Of a DNA stretch of 64,000 nt, positions 43,200 through 54,031 are shown piece after piece. Origin of the DNA: Cordylochernes scorpioides (lineage: Eukaryota > Arthropoda > Arachnida > Pseudoscorpiones > Chernetidae); contig CP092876.1 of the NCBI GenBank assembly GCA_030710605.1, forward strand, positions 66,526,115 to 66,590,114. Direction: 5' to 3'. Each line of letters begins with the position of its first letter. Within the stretch, counting starts at the first letter, position 1. The translations under genes and the position numbers were made by a program. A model generated the notes under the pieces. It had not been told where the DNA came from and made no database searches. It saw nothing but the letters and a program-made list of their open reading frames with translations.

Positions 43200-44250
43200 A
43201 AGCTTATATGTCGATGGATTCGTTCAATACCTAAACAAAGAATTCCTTTCTATAGTACCGAAAACATAAACAGAATAGCAAAATGCAAGAGTAAAGCGAT
43301 CTGGTGGATTTAATTGGCGAAGCCGTTGAAAGAATTGACCACTGATGAACCAATTTTTCCAAATATTTGTTAATCGCCAGTGGAAGTTTGTTTTATATTA
43401 AAACAAAAACATTCCTGCCTTGACGCTTCCATTTCTCATAAAGTAGATATAAAATTAATCACTAATTTACTTATTTATTATCAATTTACATTATATATAC
43501 CCACTACAACCTTTATTTATTTCCGACGCTTTGGCGATCCGCTTAAAAAAAGCGTATGCACCTGACAGGAGGAAGCTGTATTTTTTAATTCATAGACAAT
43601 TAAAATAATTTTATTGACATGCAAAAGTACACAGTCTGCACTATTTAAAAAATATATTATCATATATATATGCATCATACTATGTACAATGAACATGGCG
43701 CCTCTGCCAGCGCTGCAGAGTTTGGTGGAGAATCGCCAGCGGGTCTCCAGCGACACCACTTTTATTCATAGGAAAAAGAAATCGCGCAAAAGTACTTCAT
43801 TTCTTTTCTATGTATATTGGGAGACATTTTGGGCATTCTAAATTTCCTCTATCAATAAATAAAAAAACTTATCTTTTATATCGAAATATTTATTCAAAAC
43901 CAATATTTCAACAGACAGGGGTGGAACAATAGCTAGCTCCACCTTGACAATGATTGGACATCTGCCAAACATAGTAAAGTTTATTTAAACATTTCAATAC
44001 CAGAAAGATAAACCTCTGTATCAATATTTATATATATTCACAATTTTTACATATTAGATAGTTCAAATATAATTTTTTAAATTTACATAGCCATTTTTAT
44101 TGTTTACAACCTTAACTAGATTTTGTGGTCGAGAATTTAATATATACTAACTACGAATTAAATTACTCCGATTAAAAGGATAAAAAAAGAGAGAGTCTTC
44201 AATGTTAAACTTCAATGATGATGATTTATCATCTATACTTATATATCTTT
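43200..44250. other. AT-rich sequence; family D fragment at 43285-43370
   Basis: 43285-43370 holds CTGGTGGATTTAATTGGCGA and a diverged family D block on the opposite strand. A CTGGCGATTCTCC-type patch lies at 43690-43760 in a somewhat GC-richer region. No gene was recognised. Confidence 0.4.
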
Positions 44251-44770
44251 AAAATAAAAGGCATATATTGGATCAATATCATTCATTTTACCAATATTTC
44301 AGTTGGATGAACGCCAACTTTTTATTTAAAGATTTATTTATGGATTGCTATATTTTCAAAACTTATATATCTGTACATATTGATGATGTTTAGAGAATGG
44401 ATTATAGAAATGATAAAATGAAGTAGAAATAGGGAGTTATCACTTGGTATCAACAAGCTACCACTCAATAAACTTTGTATTTGGAGAGAAAACATATGTT
44501 TTCCCTCTTTTAGAGAAATAACACATAAAGATTTATTTTGAAAATAGAGCAATCCATAAATAAATATTTAATTAAAAAGGCATATATTGGATCAAAAAAT
44601 AATTTATTTTACCAATATAAGTTGGCTGAACGCCAATATTTATCAAGGTATTATAATATATTAATGTGTGTGATACCCATATGTTATAATTCCTTGATAA
44701 AGGTTGGCGTTCAGCTAACTGAAATATTGGTAAAATAAACGATTTTTGATCCAATATATGCTTTTTTAAT
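44250..44770. repeat. Nested foldback elements
   Basis: GGCATATATTGGATCAA begins at 44260 and again at 44579, and TTGATCCAATATATGC closes the second at about 44760. Inside the second (44579-44760) TTTACCAATATAAGTTGGCT pairs with a mirrored AGCTAACTGAAATATTGGTA. In addition AGATTTATTTATGGATTGCT (44331) is mirrored by AGCAATCCATAAATAAAT (44547), so the two copies form a larger inverted structure. Non-coding. Confidence 0.65.
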
Positions 44771-45480
44771 TGAATAAAGAATTATATATTTATTTTTAAA
44801 AATATTATTGTCTTCAATTTGTATATATAAGAATATATCATGAACAAAATGTGTCTCCAAATATTTCATGCAAATTTCAAAAGACAGTAGGTCTCTGGGG
44901 GGAAATGTCTTGTATTGGTAGATAAAACTTAAGCTTTTATTTTTTGTTCACGATTATCTTCTACTAGCTAAAGAGATAACACGCTCCATTGTTCCAAGAT
45001 CAAATATACCTGAGCAAATAAATGGAATTCAGAATATTTATCTTAAGATTCTGATAATTTTGAAAGAAAATGGACGATATTTAAAAGATTTGGACGAAAA
45101 CCTTTTCGACGAAAATTCGTGAATAAAATAAAAATTTTGTCGGAGAGATTTCTTTTAAAAACGACTATGAATGTCTGCAAAAGACCACCTCGAATAATTT
45201 CAAGCTAATGAATCAGTATTCAATAAATTACGTGCTATCTCGGTGTTAATCAGAATTGAAGATAGAATGTATCGATGCTGATGTCAGCCACGTAAGGAGC
45301 TGTTGCCCAAGTTGGACGAAGATCTTGCAGCACGACATGACTCGGCGGATTGCCAACTTCAGAGATTGATGGAAGCTACGGGGAGTGAACGTCCGGTCCG
45401 ATGGATCGATACCTCACGTAGCGGCATCCAATGGCTGGAATGTAACAAATAACCTTTCATACTTAAACCTTATATAATCT
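44771..45480. other. Non-coding; GC-richer patch at 45270-45440
   Basis: Background sequence with one GC-richer patch (GACTCGGCGGATTGCC, GAACGTCCGGTCCGATGG) that may be a worn transposon coding region. It was not recognised. Confidence 0.35.
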
Positions 45481-45690
45481 TTCTTAAAATTAAGAGACAC
45501 TTCAGGCTAGTAAATGTTTTTATTTTCTCGACATTTTGTGTATGACAAAAAATATTTGTCCTAGTCAGGACAAAAATGATAATTAGAGCTTTAACTTTTA
45601 TTTTTTTCTTGACGAGGACAAACGATATTTGTCAGAATGTCGAGAAAATAAAACCATTTACTAGCCGAAGTGTCTCTCAATTTTAAGAAC
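45481..45690. mobile_element. Foldback MITE with about 55-bp TIRs
   Basis: TTCTTAAAATTAAGAGACAC, TTCAGGCTAGTAAATG and TTTATTTTCTCGACATT at the left are mirrored at the right (AATGTCGAGAAAATAAAA, CCATTTACTAGCCGAAGTGT, CTCTCAATTTTAAGAA). 210 bp, non-coding. Confidence 0.75.
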
Positions 45691-46103
45691 TATAAAGGCC
45701 GACCAAGCAAACTCTATCTTCAAGATTATATGGTCTCTTGCTTCCAAGTATTTAGGAAAAGTGATCCAGGGAAAGGTTTCTTGTACAAATCTTTTTATTT
45801 CCGAAACTCGAGTTTTCGGGTCTTGACGTCTTTCTACAGGGATATTGATGATAGTCAAGGCTACAAAGCCTGAAAGTTTGATAGTAAAATAAAAATATTT
45901 ACAAGGGTCACTCCAAAAGTTTTTCAAACAATATTAAATAATTGATATATTAGAAAAATAAATTATACCATTAAAATGTACATGCATTTTTACCTAACAT
46001 AAACATTTTCATAAAATAGTAACAACAATGACTCATAAAGTTTCCAGACTCACAATTTTGTTTCCAGCGGCAGCGGTAATTTCTAAACATTGCAACAGAC
46101 ACA

Positions 46104-46280
46104 ATGGAGTTGACTAGAAAAAGTTTACGCGTCATTATATTTTATGTTTTTAAAAGTAATTTAACTTCTAAAGAATCCCATGAAAGATTGAAGAAAGCTT
46201 TAAGAGATAACGCTATTAGAACAGTTTATAATTGGTTCAATGAATTGAAATGCAATTGTATACAAGAAACCTATATCTGA
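46104..46280 (+). pseudogene. mariner transposase N-terminus, 58 codons
   Basis: An ATG-started frame reads MELTRKSLRVIIFYVFKSNL, then TSKESHERLKKALRDNAIR and TVYNWFNELK before a stop. This is the first helix-turn-helix of a mariner transposase (DFK..L...ES..RL...F.D.A....V..WF.EF pattern). A TIR-like GGTCACTCCAAAAGTTTTTC lies upstream at 45906. The catalytic part is missing or unrecognisable after 46280. It is distinct from the relic at 2353-2876. Confidence 0.65.
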
Positions 46281-46289
46281 ATGATGCTT

Positions 46290-47220
46290 TCAAATGATAA
46301 AATTGTTTATAAATTTCAGTGGATTGTGTCACAGCTATCAATATATGGCCTTCCAAATTCCCAATAATGGAGTTGGGACCTTAGTAGATCTATAGATATT
46401 TTTATTCCAATAATTAACTTTATTGGAATGCGGTTAGTTTACAGGGATGAAAGAGAGAGAACTTTTTTATTTACGTCAAAAACTGATAAAAGTCAACCCA
46501 AATATTGAATTTATATCGATTTATCTTGTCTCGTTTGTTAGCCTGGCGGATTCTTTTATGAAAGCTAGCTCTGTTCTAATCAAGAATGGCTCGATGTAAT
46601 CTTGTGTTCCCAAGATGTTGGCTTCTTGTAATAAAATTGACCGTTAAATATGTGAAAACACCAGGCGGCATCGTAGGGCAATTATTTAATCTCTTTTCAA
46701 AGTTTTGGGGAGAAGAATAATGAAATTTCTATGAAAGCTATATCCTGTTTGAATTAATAATAATGACAATAATATATTCGAAAAGTTATTATATTATTAA
46801 AAAATTCTATATATCTATTATATAAAAGGATAAAAATACAAATAATATACAATTGTATTAAAAATTTTGTATAAATAGTTCTTGTTTTCCGGAAAAAGTT
46901 ACCGTACACTCGTCGTCTGATTTCGATACGTTGACAGATCAAAAGAAAAAATAATTAATTCATTACAATAAGTAAATTTCGTCACAATATATTTGTAGAA
47001 AACTTCTATATACTAGAAGATGTATTGGAGGAACATCTTCTAACCTTACATCTAAATTTGATGATTTCATAATATGTAAAACAATTTGGCTATATGTTTT
47101 TCTCAATTTAACAAGAAAATTCAACCTCATTCGCATTTCGAGCTGTTGGTCCTCACCAATCAGTTGCAGACTGTAGGTATTCGACTTAACACTTTCAAAC
47201 TAAACATTAAAAGGAAAGAA
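46290..47220. other. AT-rich sequence, nothing recognised
   Basis: About 930 bp without a credible gene or repeat. Confidence 0.45.
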
Positions 47221-47226
47221 AGAATG

Positions 47227-47972
47227 ATATTTGAAATATGTACAATAATTATTATGTAAGTTTTAGGTAAATGAAAAGAGAAAAATATCAATACAATTGA
47301 AATATGTACAAGAATTATTATGTAAGTTTTAGGTAAATGAAAAGAGAAAAATATCAATACAATTGAAATATGTACAATAATTATTATGTAAGTTTTAGGT
47401 AAATGAAAAGAGAAAAATATCAATACAATTGAAATATGTACAATAATTATTATGTAAGTTTTAGGTAAATGAAAAGAGAAAAATATCAATACAATTGAAA
47501 TATGTACAAGAATTATTATGTAAGTTTTAGGTAAATGAAAAGAGAAAAATATCAATACAATTGAAATATGTACAAGAATTATTATGTAAGTTTTAGGTAA
47601 ATGAAAAGAGAAAAATATCAATACAATTGAAATATGTACAAGAATTATTAAGTAAGTTTTAGGTAAATGAAAAGAAAAAAATATCAATACAATTGAAATA
47701 TTTTCAAGAATTATTATGTAAGTTTTAGGTAAATGAAAAGAGAAAAATATCAATACAATTGAAATATGTACAAGAATTATTATGTAAGTTTTAGGTAAAT
47801 GAAAAGAGAAAAATATTAATACAATTGAAATATGTACAAGAATTATTATGTAAGTTTTAGGTAAATGAAAAGAGAAAAATATCAATACAATTGAAATATG
47901 TACAAGAATTATTATGTAAGTTTTAGGTAAATGAAAAAAAGAAAAATATCAATACAATTGAAATATGTACAA
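47227..47972. repeat. 66-bp minisatellite, about 11 units
   Basis: TTGAAATATGTACAA recurs from 47230 to 47958 at 66-bp spacing. The unit also has TTATTATGTAAGTTTTAGG, TAAATGAAAAGAGAAAAA and TATCAATACAA. Units are highly similar, with a few substitutions and one small insertion in the last. Because 66 is a multiple of 3, the minus strand stays open for 241 codons as 22-residue repeats. I regard that as a by-product, not a gene. Confidence 0.92.
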
Positions 47973-47974
47973 AG

Positions 47975-48328
47975 GGAGGGTATGCAAAAATAGAAATATG
48001 GCACATGAATGTTACTTTCTAGAATGTAACGGATAGATGTCAATCGTCCAACTCGGACCATCCATCAGGTGTGGGAACATCCTCAGTTCCATTTATCAAC
48101 CATTCCTTTCCCAGCGGTACAGCTGGATTACGAGCCGGATGATCACATGCCACAAGTTCCGCTTTTTTTTTTTATTAAACTCTTTATTACATTTTGACTT
48201 AAATCAATAAGAATTCACGGTAAAAAGAAACCAAACCTTTGATTCCTTATGTATTCAGTCAAAATATAAAAGTAGGGAATACTTTTAATACATATATAAT
48301 CACTTTATTTTTTTTAGAATATTTATAT
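47975..48328. other. Non-coding spacer
   Basis: About 350 bp, with a GC-richer patch at 48040-48160 and a T run at 48164-48173. Nothing was recognised. Confidence 0.35.
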
Positions 48329-48516
48329 TGTAGCGTAGAAATTAGTCTTGGAATATTTTAAGATGTAAGCGTATTGATCACGTCAGTACGACTAGTCGAC
48401 AATTATTAACCAAACTATATACAGCTAGGGATTCTTGAACAAGCAAGCAAAAAATATTTTGATGATTTTACAAATACAGAGTAATATATATTTTTATAAT
48501 CTGTTGAATATATCAT
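48329..48516 (-). repeat. Partial LTR of the Gypsy-2 family
   Basis: Starts TGTAGCGTAGAAATTAGTC and follows 16225-16410 through GATGTAAGCGTATTGATCAC, GACTAGTCGACAATTATTAA and TATTTTTATAATCTGTTG, then diverges. The other end is missing. Confidence 0.65.
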
Positions 48517-48519
48517 TTG

Positions 48520-49569
48520 GCTAGATAAAGAAAATCCCCGAATGCAGGTATGAAGTCGGATATAAAGTATTAGCATCGTTGTAGAGAGTAGCAGTTTAAA
48601 AAATTTATAAATTTTGTGAGAATATATGTGTTAAGTCTTACATTTCAGGCTGAGGCAATCTGAAAAAAATATTATATATTTTTTTAAATCATTTAACAAA
48701 GCATTTTACATCCTAAACCGCAGTAATGATCCCATCGTATCCTCTAGAGCTGGTTCTAATCTAGCCAACACAAACAGAGAATGTTTATTCAATAAAACGT
48801 GGGTAGGAATAACAAACAAGTTTCAATTTTTAGAAGGGGCTTAACGGATTTTTATACGAAATTATATATATAATATAACAAGATTGTGAGAAGATACTAT
48901 TCATATACCAAAAAAAGCATCTCTCCATTTAAAAGTGCATTGAAATAATGAATTTGTGTTTATAAACCCAGTACAGAACAAATTGAGGGTCATTATTAAT
49001 ATTCTATTGATACAACACCATTTTAATTGATACGAACCAGTGTCTGGTATACAGGTTGGCTTTTGTATGAATTTTCCAAAATTGGTGTTGTGGTATCTTC
49101 TTTATCACTAACAGTTCGTTCTGTGATGAGGTTATAACACATTGTTTTAATTCGTTTTTAAAGGAAAATGTGCCTCTTTTAGTAAATATTGTAGTATTTA
49201 TTATTATATTAACAGAGTATTATGTTCATATTTTTCTATTATGTAAACTTCCCTCTTTGCTTAACTTTTGTTTATCATTCATAGTTTGTTCTTGCCTTGA
49301 ATAAATTGCTGTTACCTGAAGTTTGCCTTTCCTAATTTTCCACGTGGCAATATATATGATTATTTAAAATATGTTTTTCCTTTTACAAATTGTTGAGTTT
49401 ATGTAGGAAGTTAATTGATATTATTAATCAGATTTAAAAAAAATTGTATAGATCGTATCTTTCAGCTCAATTTTTTTGGCTGTATGAAATGTTGTAAAAT
49501 TGCGTTGTAAAACCTGTTTGAAGGAGATATGTAAAAATATGTAATAATAATGTAATATTTAAAAATAAA
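48520..49569. other. AT-rich sequence with an LTR-like block at 49196-49352
   Basis: The only recognisable part is the block at 49196-49352, paired with 40451-40613 (end TTCCACGTGGCAATA). The rest is background. Confidence 0.4.
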
Positions 49570-49790
49570 AAAATTCATATCATGACCAGGAGCACATGTG
49601 CTTTTTTTTAGGTGGCTGAGCGTCACCTAGTGGAACAGAAATCAACTAAACATTTGAATTAACCTGTTCCCTGATATTCGGCCAACCATTTTCTTGATAA
49701 ATCAAGAAAAGCCATTCACGAACGCGTTTCGCGCTGTTGGCGCTCGTCAGCGTGGAGCAGACTGTACCACTGCGACTGCGACCAAAAATT
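49570..49790 (-). mobile_element. Hammerhead-bearing repeat unit 4
   Basis: Shares with 3369-3712 the blocks GACCAGGAGCACATGTGCTT, CTAGTGGAACAGAAATCAAC, CTGTTCCCTGATATTCGGCC, CTTGATAAATCAAGAAAAGC and GCGACCAAAAA. Single unit, 46 kb from the first locus, which shows the family is dispersed. Confidence 0.65.
49716..49755 (-). ncRNA. Type I hammerhead ribozyme motif
   Basis: Minus strand: CCACG, CUGACGA, stem II GCGC-CAACA-GCGC (4 of 4 pairs), GAAA, ACGCGU with cleavage triplet GUU, CGUGA. The core is complete and stem I has four of five pairs. With the copies at 3513 and 3848, stem II shows paired changes on both sides, supporting the structure. Confidence 0.78.
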
Positions 49791-49858
49791 CCAATATTTA
49801 TTCTTTACTCTATAAATTCACTTATGAATATTATATATATATATATTATATTATATAT

Positions 49859-50540
49859 ACTAGCGGACAAAACCGGCTTCGCCCGGGTTTTACCCGAGTA
49901 AAGGTTTGTCTAACGAACATTTGTTAAAACAATTCTCTATAAACTTATAAAAAAAAATAATAGATATATTTTGATAATTTTAAAATCGTAAATTTGAATC
50001 TCTCGATAAAGTGAACATTTTTTCCCGGTTCCTGTGTGCCGTGTCATCCTGAATTTTGTCTTTCCTAATTTTCTACATTACAAAATCATCGTTTTATCTA
50101 GTGAACATTTTTTCCCGGTCCCTTGAAAAATACTCGATAAGTTGAATAAAATCAATGTTAATTGGTTCCCTCGGTAATTGGAAGTTAAAGGAATAGTATC
50201 TTTGCTTTGGAATTGTATCATTATTCTTGTCTCAAATAAATTGCCGTGTCATCCTGAATTTTGTCTTTCCTAATTTTCTTAATTACAAAATCATCGTATC
50301 ATCATGATAATATTTAGAGCAGATTGTTGAATTATAACAGATAAATTAAAATATTTATCTTGATTATTTTAAGGCGAAAAGTTTTTTCAAAAATTTTATT
50401 TGCTAGAAACCTTCCCAGTACTATACTAAATAACTTCCCAAAGTTTCATGGCGTTCCAATGAGTGGTTTGGTCAGGCATAAAGGACAAACAGACACACAC
50501 ACACACACACACATACATTCATTTTTATATATATAGATTA
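49859..50540 (+). repeat. ACTAG-headed dispersed repeat, subfamily A
   Basis: Head ACTAGCGGACAAAACCGGCT then TCGCCCGGGTTTTACCCGAG. Two CATTTTTTCCCGGT blocks, then an AC microsatellite (about 50494-50510) and an ATTCATTTTTATATATATAG end. Confidence 0.75.
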
Positions 50541-52069
50541 TACTAAAGTTATTATTTACCCCATAAAACAGTTCACGTTGTTCTAAATAAACCTGTGAAA
50601 GTTATTCCGTACCTGAACCGACATAAAGCGACAAGTGTAGATAAGGTGACATTTCACGGCGGGGTGACCCGGGGAACACAACTAAACGACGTCAACGGGC
50701 CGTCACCGCTGTGACAAAGCTGACTGACCACGCCACCATCTCTATTGTTGGACATCCCATCTGGACTTTCTCTTATTGTTTTTGTGTTATTACCTTGTAA
50801 AGAGTTCATGTGTGGCTCTAATTTTTTTCAACAAATTCGTTTTATTTGTGTATTTACATTCTTCGTCTCCCTGGAGACTTGATAGTGAGATTTGATAGTT
50901 GAGATTTGATAGTCAATCAAATATAAATATTAGATTCGGTAGTTGGTTTAAGGTAGTTGTAAGTTAAAGATCATGTTTGGTTGATGAAAACTTTGCTGGG
51001 AGAATACTATATAATCAATATAAAATTAAAGTTAATTTCTCCCTTCAAAGTAGAAGAGAATAAGTCATTTTCCAACCGTCTCTGCAAACTATAAGGTTGT
51101 CCCAAAAGTTCGTAAACACTTGCAAAAATTTTCAATACCAATATTATTCGCCGTTATGTATAACGTCTTTGTATTATGTATAAAGTAATTGTATCATGTA
51201 TATATATATATTCGCCGTTATAATATTATTCGCCAAGTAATAAGAAAAAATAACGTTTTAAGAAAAATACGAATTTTTGGTATAACATTATAGAAGATTC
51301 GTGTCTATGACATACCCACAACAGCCACTTTGGTAAATTTAAAACTAAACTGACGTGAGCTCTGGACGAACGAGGTCCATAGCCCGAAACCATGCTCTCC
51401 AGATGGGCGTTCTGAAATTTCCAATGATGTTTTTTAGCTTTATCCACAATTTACAAGTCTGTTAGATTGAAGATATTGTCGAGAGTGATAACTTATAGTT
51501 TTCTTTTTATTTCAACAAGAAAAGTGACTATTATTTTTATAGTACGTATTTTTAGATAAGGAAAAGTGTGAGATCAGTAAAACAAGTTTGTTACAAAATT
51601 TATTTCCTTTTAGTTGATTCGATTTAACAACCTATCACTTTACTAAAAGAAAAATAGCTAAAATTATAAGTATCTCTTATTTTACGAAATATAATTATAT
51701 ATAATTCAAAGATTGAACACCCAAAGCCCATTAAAAAGCGAAGTAAAGATTTTAATTCGAGAAAAAAGTGAAATATTTTTACTTTTTCCCAATATATATC
51801 TTATTTTTTCAATACATCTGTGACAAGGATGCTGATTTCTAGAATCCTTGAAAGACTTTCCTACAACTTGAGAGAGATAGATTTTTCTTTTTCATCTGAA
51901 TTATCTTAATAAAAATGGATACTTACACGAATATTGATAAAAATTCAGAAAATGTTTAAATGAAAAAACGGTAGAATTAAGACATTGTAAGGATAATGAA
52001 TAGAATAAAGACTGTGTGTTGAAGATGCTGGTTCCCTTTTTCTAATGATCTTAGTTATTTATTATATAT
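50541..52069. other. AT-rich sequence, nothing recognised
   Basis: A GC-richer patch at 50590-50760 (GGCGGGGTGACCCGGGG) is unexplained. A mariner-terminus-like AAGGTTGTCCCAAAAGTTCG lies at 51091-51110 without a transposase next to it. No gene was seen. Confidence 0.4.
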
Positions 52070-52202
52070 AGACGTATGACCCGGCTTCGCCCAATAATTC
52101 CCCCGATGGCTATTTCTTTTTTTTTTTTTCATTTGATTTTTTTTTTACGCGGAGTAATCCGGAATGGAATGAATACCCAAATATGGCCTTTTTTTTTTAT
52201 AA

Positions 52203-52273
52203 GAATCGGTGGTTCAGTGGTAGAATGCTCGCCTGCCACGCGGGCGGCCCGGGTTCGATTCCCGGCCGATGCA
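52203..52273 (+). tRNA. tRNA-Gly(GCC), one acceptor mismatch
   Basis: 71 bases with all arms: D arm GTTC..GAAT, anticodon loop CTGCCAC (anticodon GCC), T arm CCGGGTTCGATTCCCGG, exact A- and B-box regions, then TTTTCTTTTTTT as terminator. The second acceptor base is A where C is expected against G. It sits in the same flanks as the copies at 21165 and 53762. It could be a gene or a recent pseudogene. Confidence 0.65.
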
Positions 52274-52346
52274 TTTTCTTTTTTTACAATTTTTAAAACT
52301 CATTTATATTATATAAACATAGAAACTTTCTCCTTGGAATATAAAT

Positions 52347-53484
52347 ACTATAAAATAACGCCAGGAGAAAATGATTTTTTTATTAATCGACTACACGAGC
52401 TTTCGGGCAGTCACGCCCTTCAACTGGTAATGATACATGATGGCAATAGGCCTTAAATAGGATTCCGTTTTTAAAGAGATATTTTTACATATGAGAAAAA
52501 TAATATAGGACGGCTAAAAAACAATTTAGTTAAAAGGTATTTGCAAATCTAAGCTATTATATAATATATTTATGTAACTATGCTAATCCTGTAATGCCGG
52601 TTGACAAATAAATGGTAGGTTTGTAATTGGCTAAAACATGTGACTATATAATGAAGAGAGACTAGTATTAGGATATCGACTGTTCAACCCGCCATCAGCG
52701 GCCATATTGGAACTATACTGGGGGAGGGGGGGGGGGGGGTTTAACTGTTATTCAAGTTACTACATATATCCTGATATTGTGCAGGTAAATCTATATGTCG
52801 GTTAATGCTATTTTTTGATATGGATACTATGGCTTCTATGATCAGTCTTTGGTATTTATTGGAGATGTTATTGTATAATGTGGTGGGTGAAGTTAAATCG
52901 AAAGAGTGGCCTGTGTCATGAATGTGGTTGTAGATGAGGGACCTGTTGTCTTTGTTATTGACGCACCTGCCATGCTCAGTCATCCTGATGGCCACGGACC
53001 TACCAGTCTCACCTATGTAGGTTGCACTACAATCGTTGCATGAGACTGAGTAGACCGAGCCACCCGATGACTGAACACTGGCAGGTCTCGGCAATCGGGT
53101 AATTGGATGTCTAAGAATGGTGGCCAGGCTTCTATTGTTGAACAGTCGATATCCTAATACTAGTCTCTCTTCATTATATAGTCACATGTTTTAGCCAATT
53201 ACAAACCTACCATTTATTTGTCAACCGGCATTACAGGATTAGCATAGTTACGTAAATATATTATATAATAGCTTAGATTTGCAAATACCTTTTAACTAAA
53301 TTGTTTTTTTAGCCGTCCTATATTATTTTTCTCATATGTAAAAATATCTCTTTAAAAACGGAATCCTATTTAAGGCCTATTGCCATCATGTATCATTACC
53401 AGTTGAAGGGCGTGACTGCCCGAAAGCTCGTGTAGTCGATTAATAAAAAAATCATTTTCTCCTGGCGTTATTTTATATCATTTA
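52347..53484 (-). mobile_element. Penelope-like element remnant with long inverted arms
   Basis: Arms of about 340 bp (52347-52696 and about 53134-53484) are almost exact reverse complements, for example ATAAAATAACGCCAGGAGAA and its mirror TTCTCCTGGCGTTATTTTAT. Between them is a GIY-YIG frame and a run of about 17 G at 52721-52737. Inverted or direct terminal repeats around a 5'-truncated copy are known for Penelope-like elements. The RT domain is absent. Confidence 0.7.
52741..53094 (-). pseudogene. GIY-YIG endonuclease domain of a Penelope-like element
   Basis: The minus-strand frame has GGSVYSVSCNDCSATYIGET and then GRSVAIRMTEHGRCV, the GIY-YIG pattern with its first Tyr and YIG box, the paired Cys typical of Penelope endonucleases and an R..EH block. 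The C-terminal part contains NHIHDTGHSFD, as expected. The frame stays open upstream to about 53180 (LATILRHPITRLPRP) into the inverted arm, so 53094 (a TTG) is not a true start. This domain nicks target DNA for the element's RT. Without an RT it is a fragment, though the domain itself is undamaged. Confidence 0.8.
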
Positions 53485-53599
53485 TATTATAAATAATATA
53501 AATATATATTATAATATCAAATATATTAATTAAATCAAATACCTAAACACTAATATGATACAATTTTTGCCATCACACAAACTTTTTTTCCTGTAGTTT

Positions 53600-54030
53600 A
53601 TGTGTTACTTCTGTATTGCTATTCTATGGCACTTCTAATATTTATTATTGATGTACTTTCAGTATGAAGGAAATTGCAATCGGGGGAATTCTCGGGCGAA
53701 GCCGAGTCATACGTCTAGTATATAATATAAATGAGTTTTAAAAATTGAAAAAAAAAAAAAATGCATCGGCCGGGAATTGAACCCGGGCCGCCCGCGTGGC
53801 AGGCGAGCATTCTACCACTGAACCACCGATGCGTATAAAAAATGGCCATATTTGGGTATTCATTCCATTCCGGATTACTCCGCGTAAAAAAAAAAAGTTC
53901 TTCAAATGAAAAAAAGAAATAGCCAAAAATACTAATCAAAATGTATCCGAAAATTTCCTCAGGTTTATAAAAGGCGACATGCAAAATTTGGTACCAATTG
54001 GTTCAGTAGTTTTGAGTTTATCGCGAAACA
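53600..54030. repeat. ACTAG-headed repeat pieces, subfamily C, around the tRNA unit
   Basis: On the minus strand ACTAGACGTATGACTCGGCT starts at 53718. On the plus strand the tail CCAATTGGTTCAGTAGTTTT, then a GACAGACAGACATTGACTTT end, runs to about 54060. A plus-strand head (GACGTATGACCCGGCTTCGC) is at 52071. The tRNA unit lies within this repeat material on both sides of the Penelope remnant. Confidence 0.5.
53762..53832 (-). tRNA. tRNA-Gly(GCC), intact cloverleaf
   Basis: Minus strand, 71 bases: acceptor GCATCGG pairs fully with CCGATGC; D arm GTTC..GAAT; anticodon stem CTCGC..GCGGG with loop CTGCCAC; T arm CCGGG TTCAATT CCCGG; discriminator A; a run of 13 T follows. No mismatch prevents folding. 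The flanks on both sides are shared with 21165 and 52203, so the unit is repeated. It is the best candidate for a working tRNA gene here. Confidence 0.75.
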
Positions 54031-54031
54031 G

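Noticed and set aside
47160-47885. 241-codon minus-strand ORF made of 22-residue repeats
   Set aside because: It is a by-product of the 66-bp minisatellite. Composition follows the AT-rich unit and there is no independent coding signal.
52390-52440. Penelope arm motif as an active hammerhead ribozyme
   Set aside because: The core reads UUGAAGG instead of CUGANGA and helix III does not pair, so activity is unlikely.
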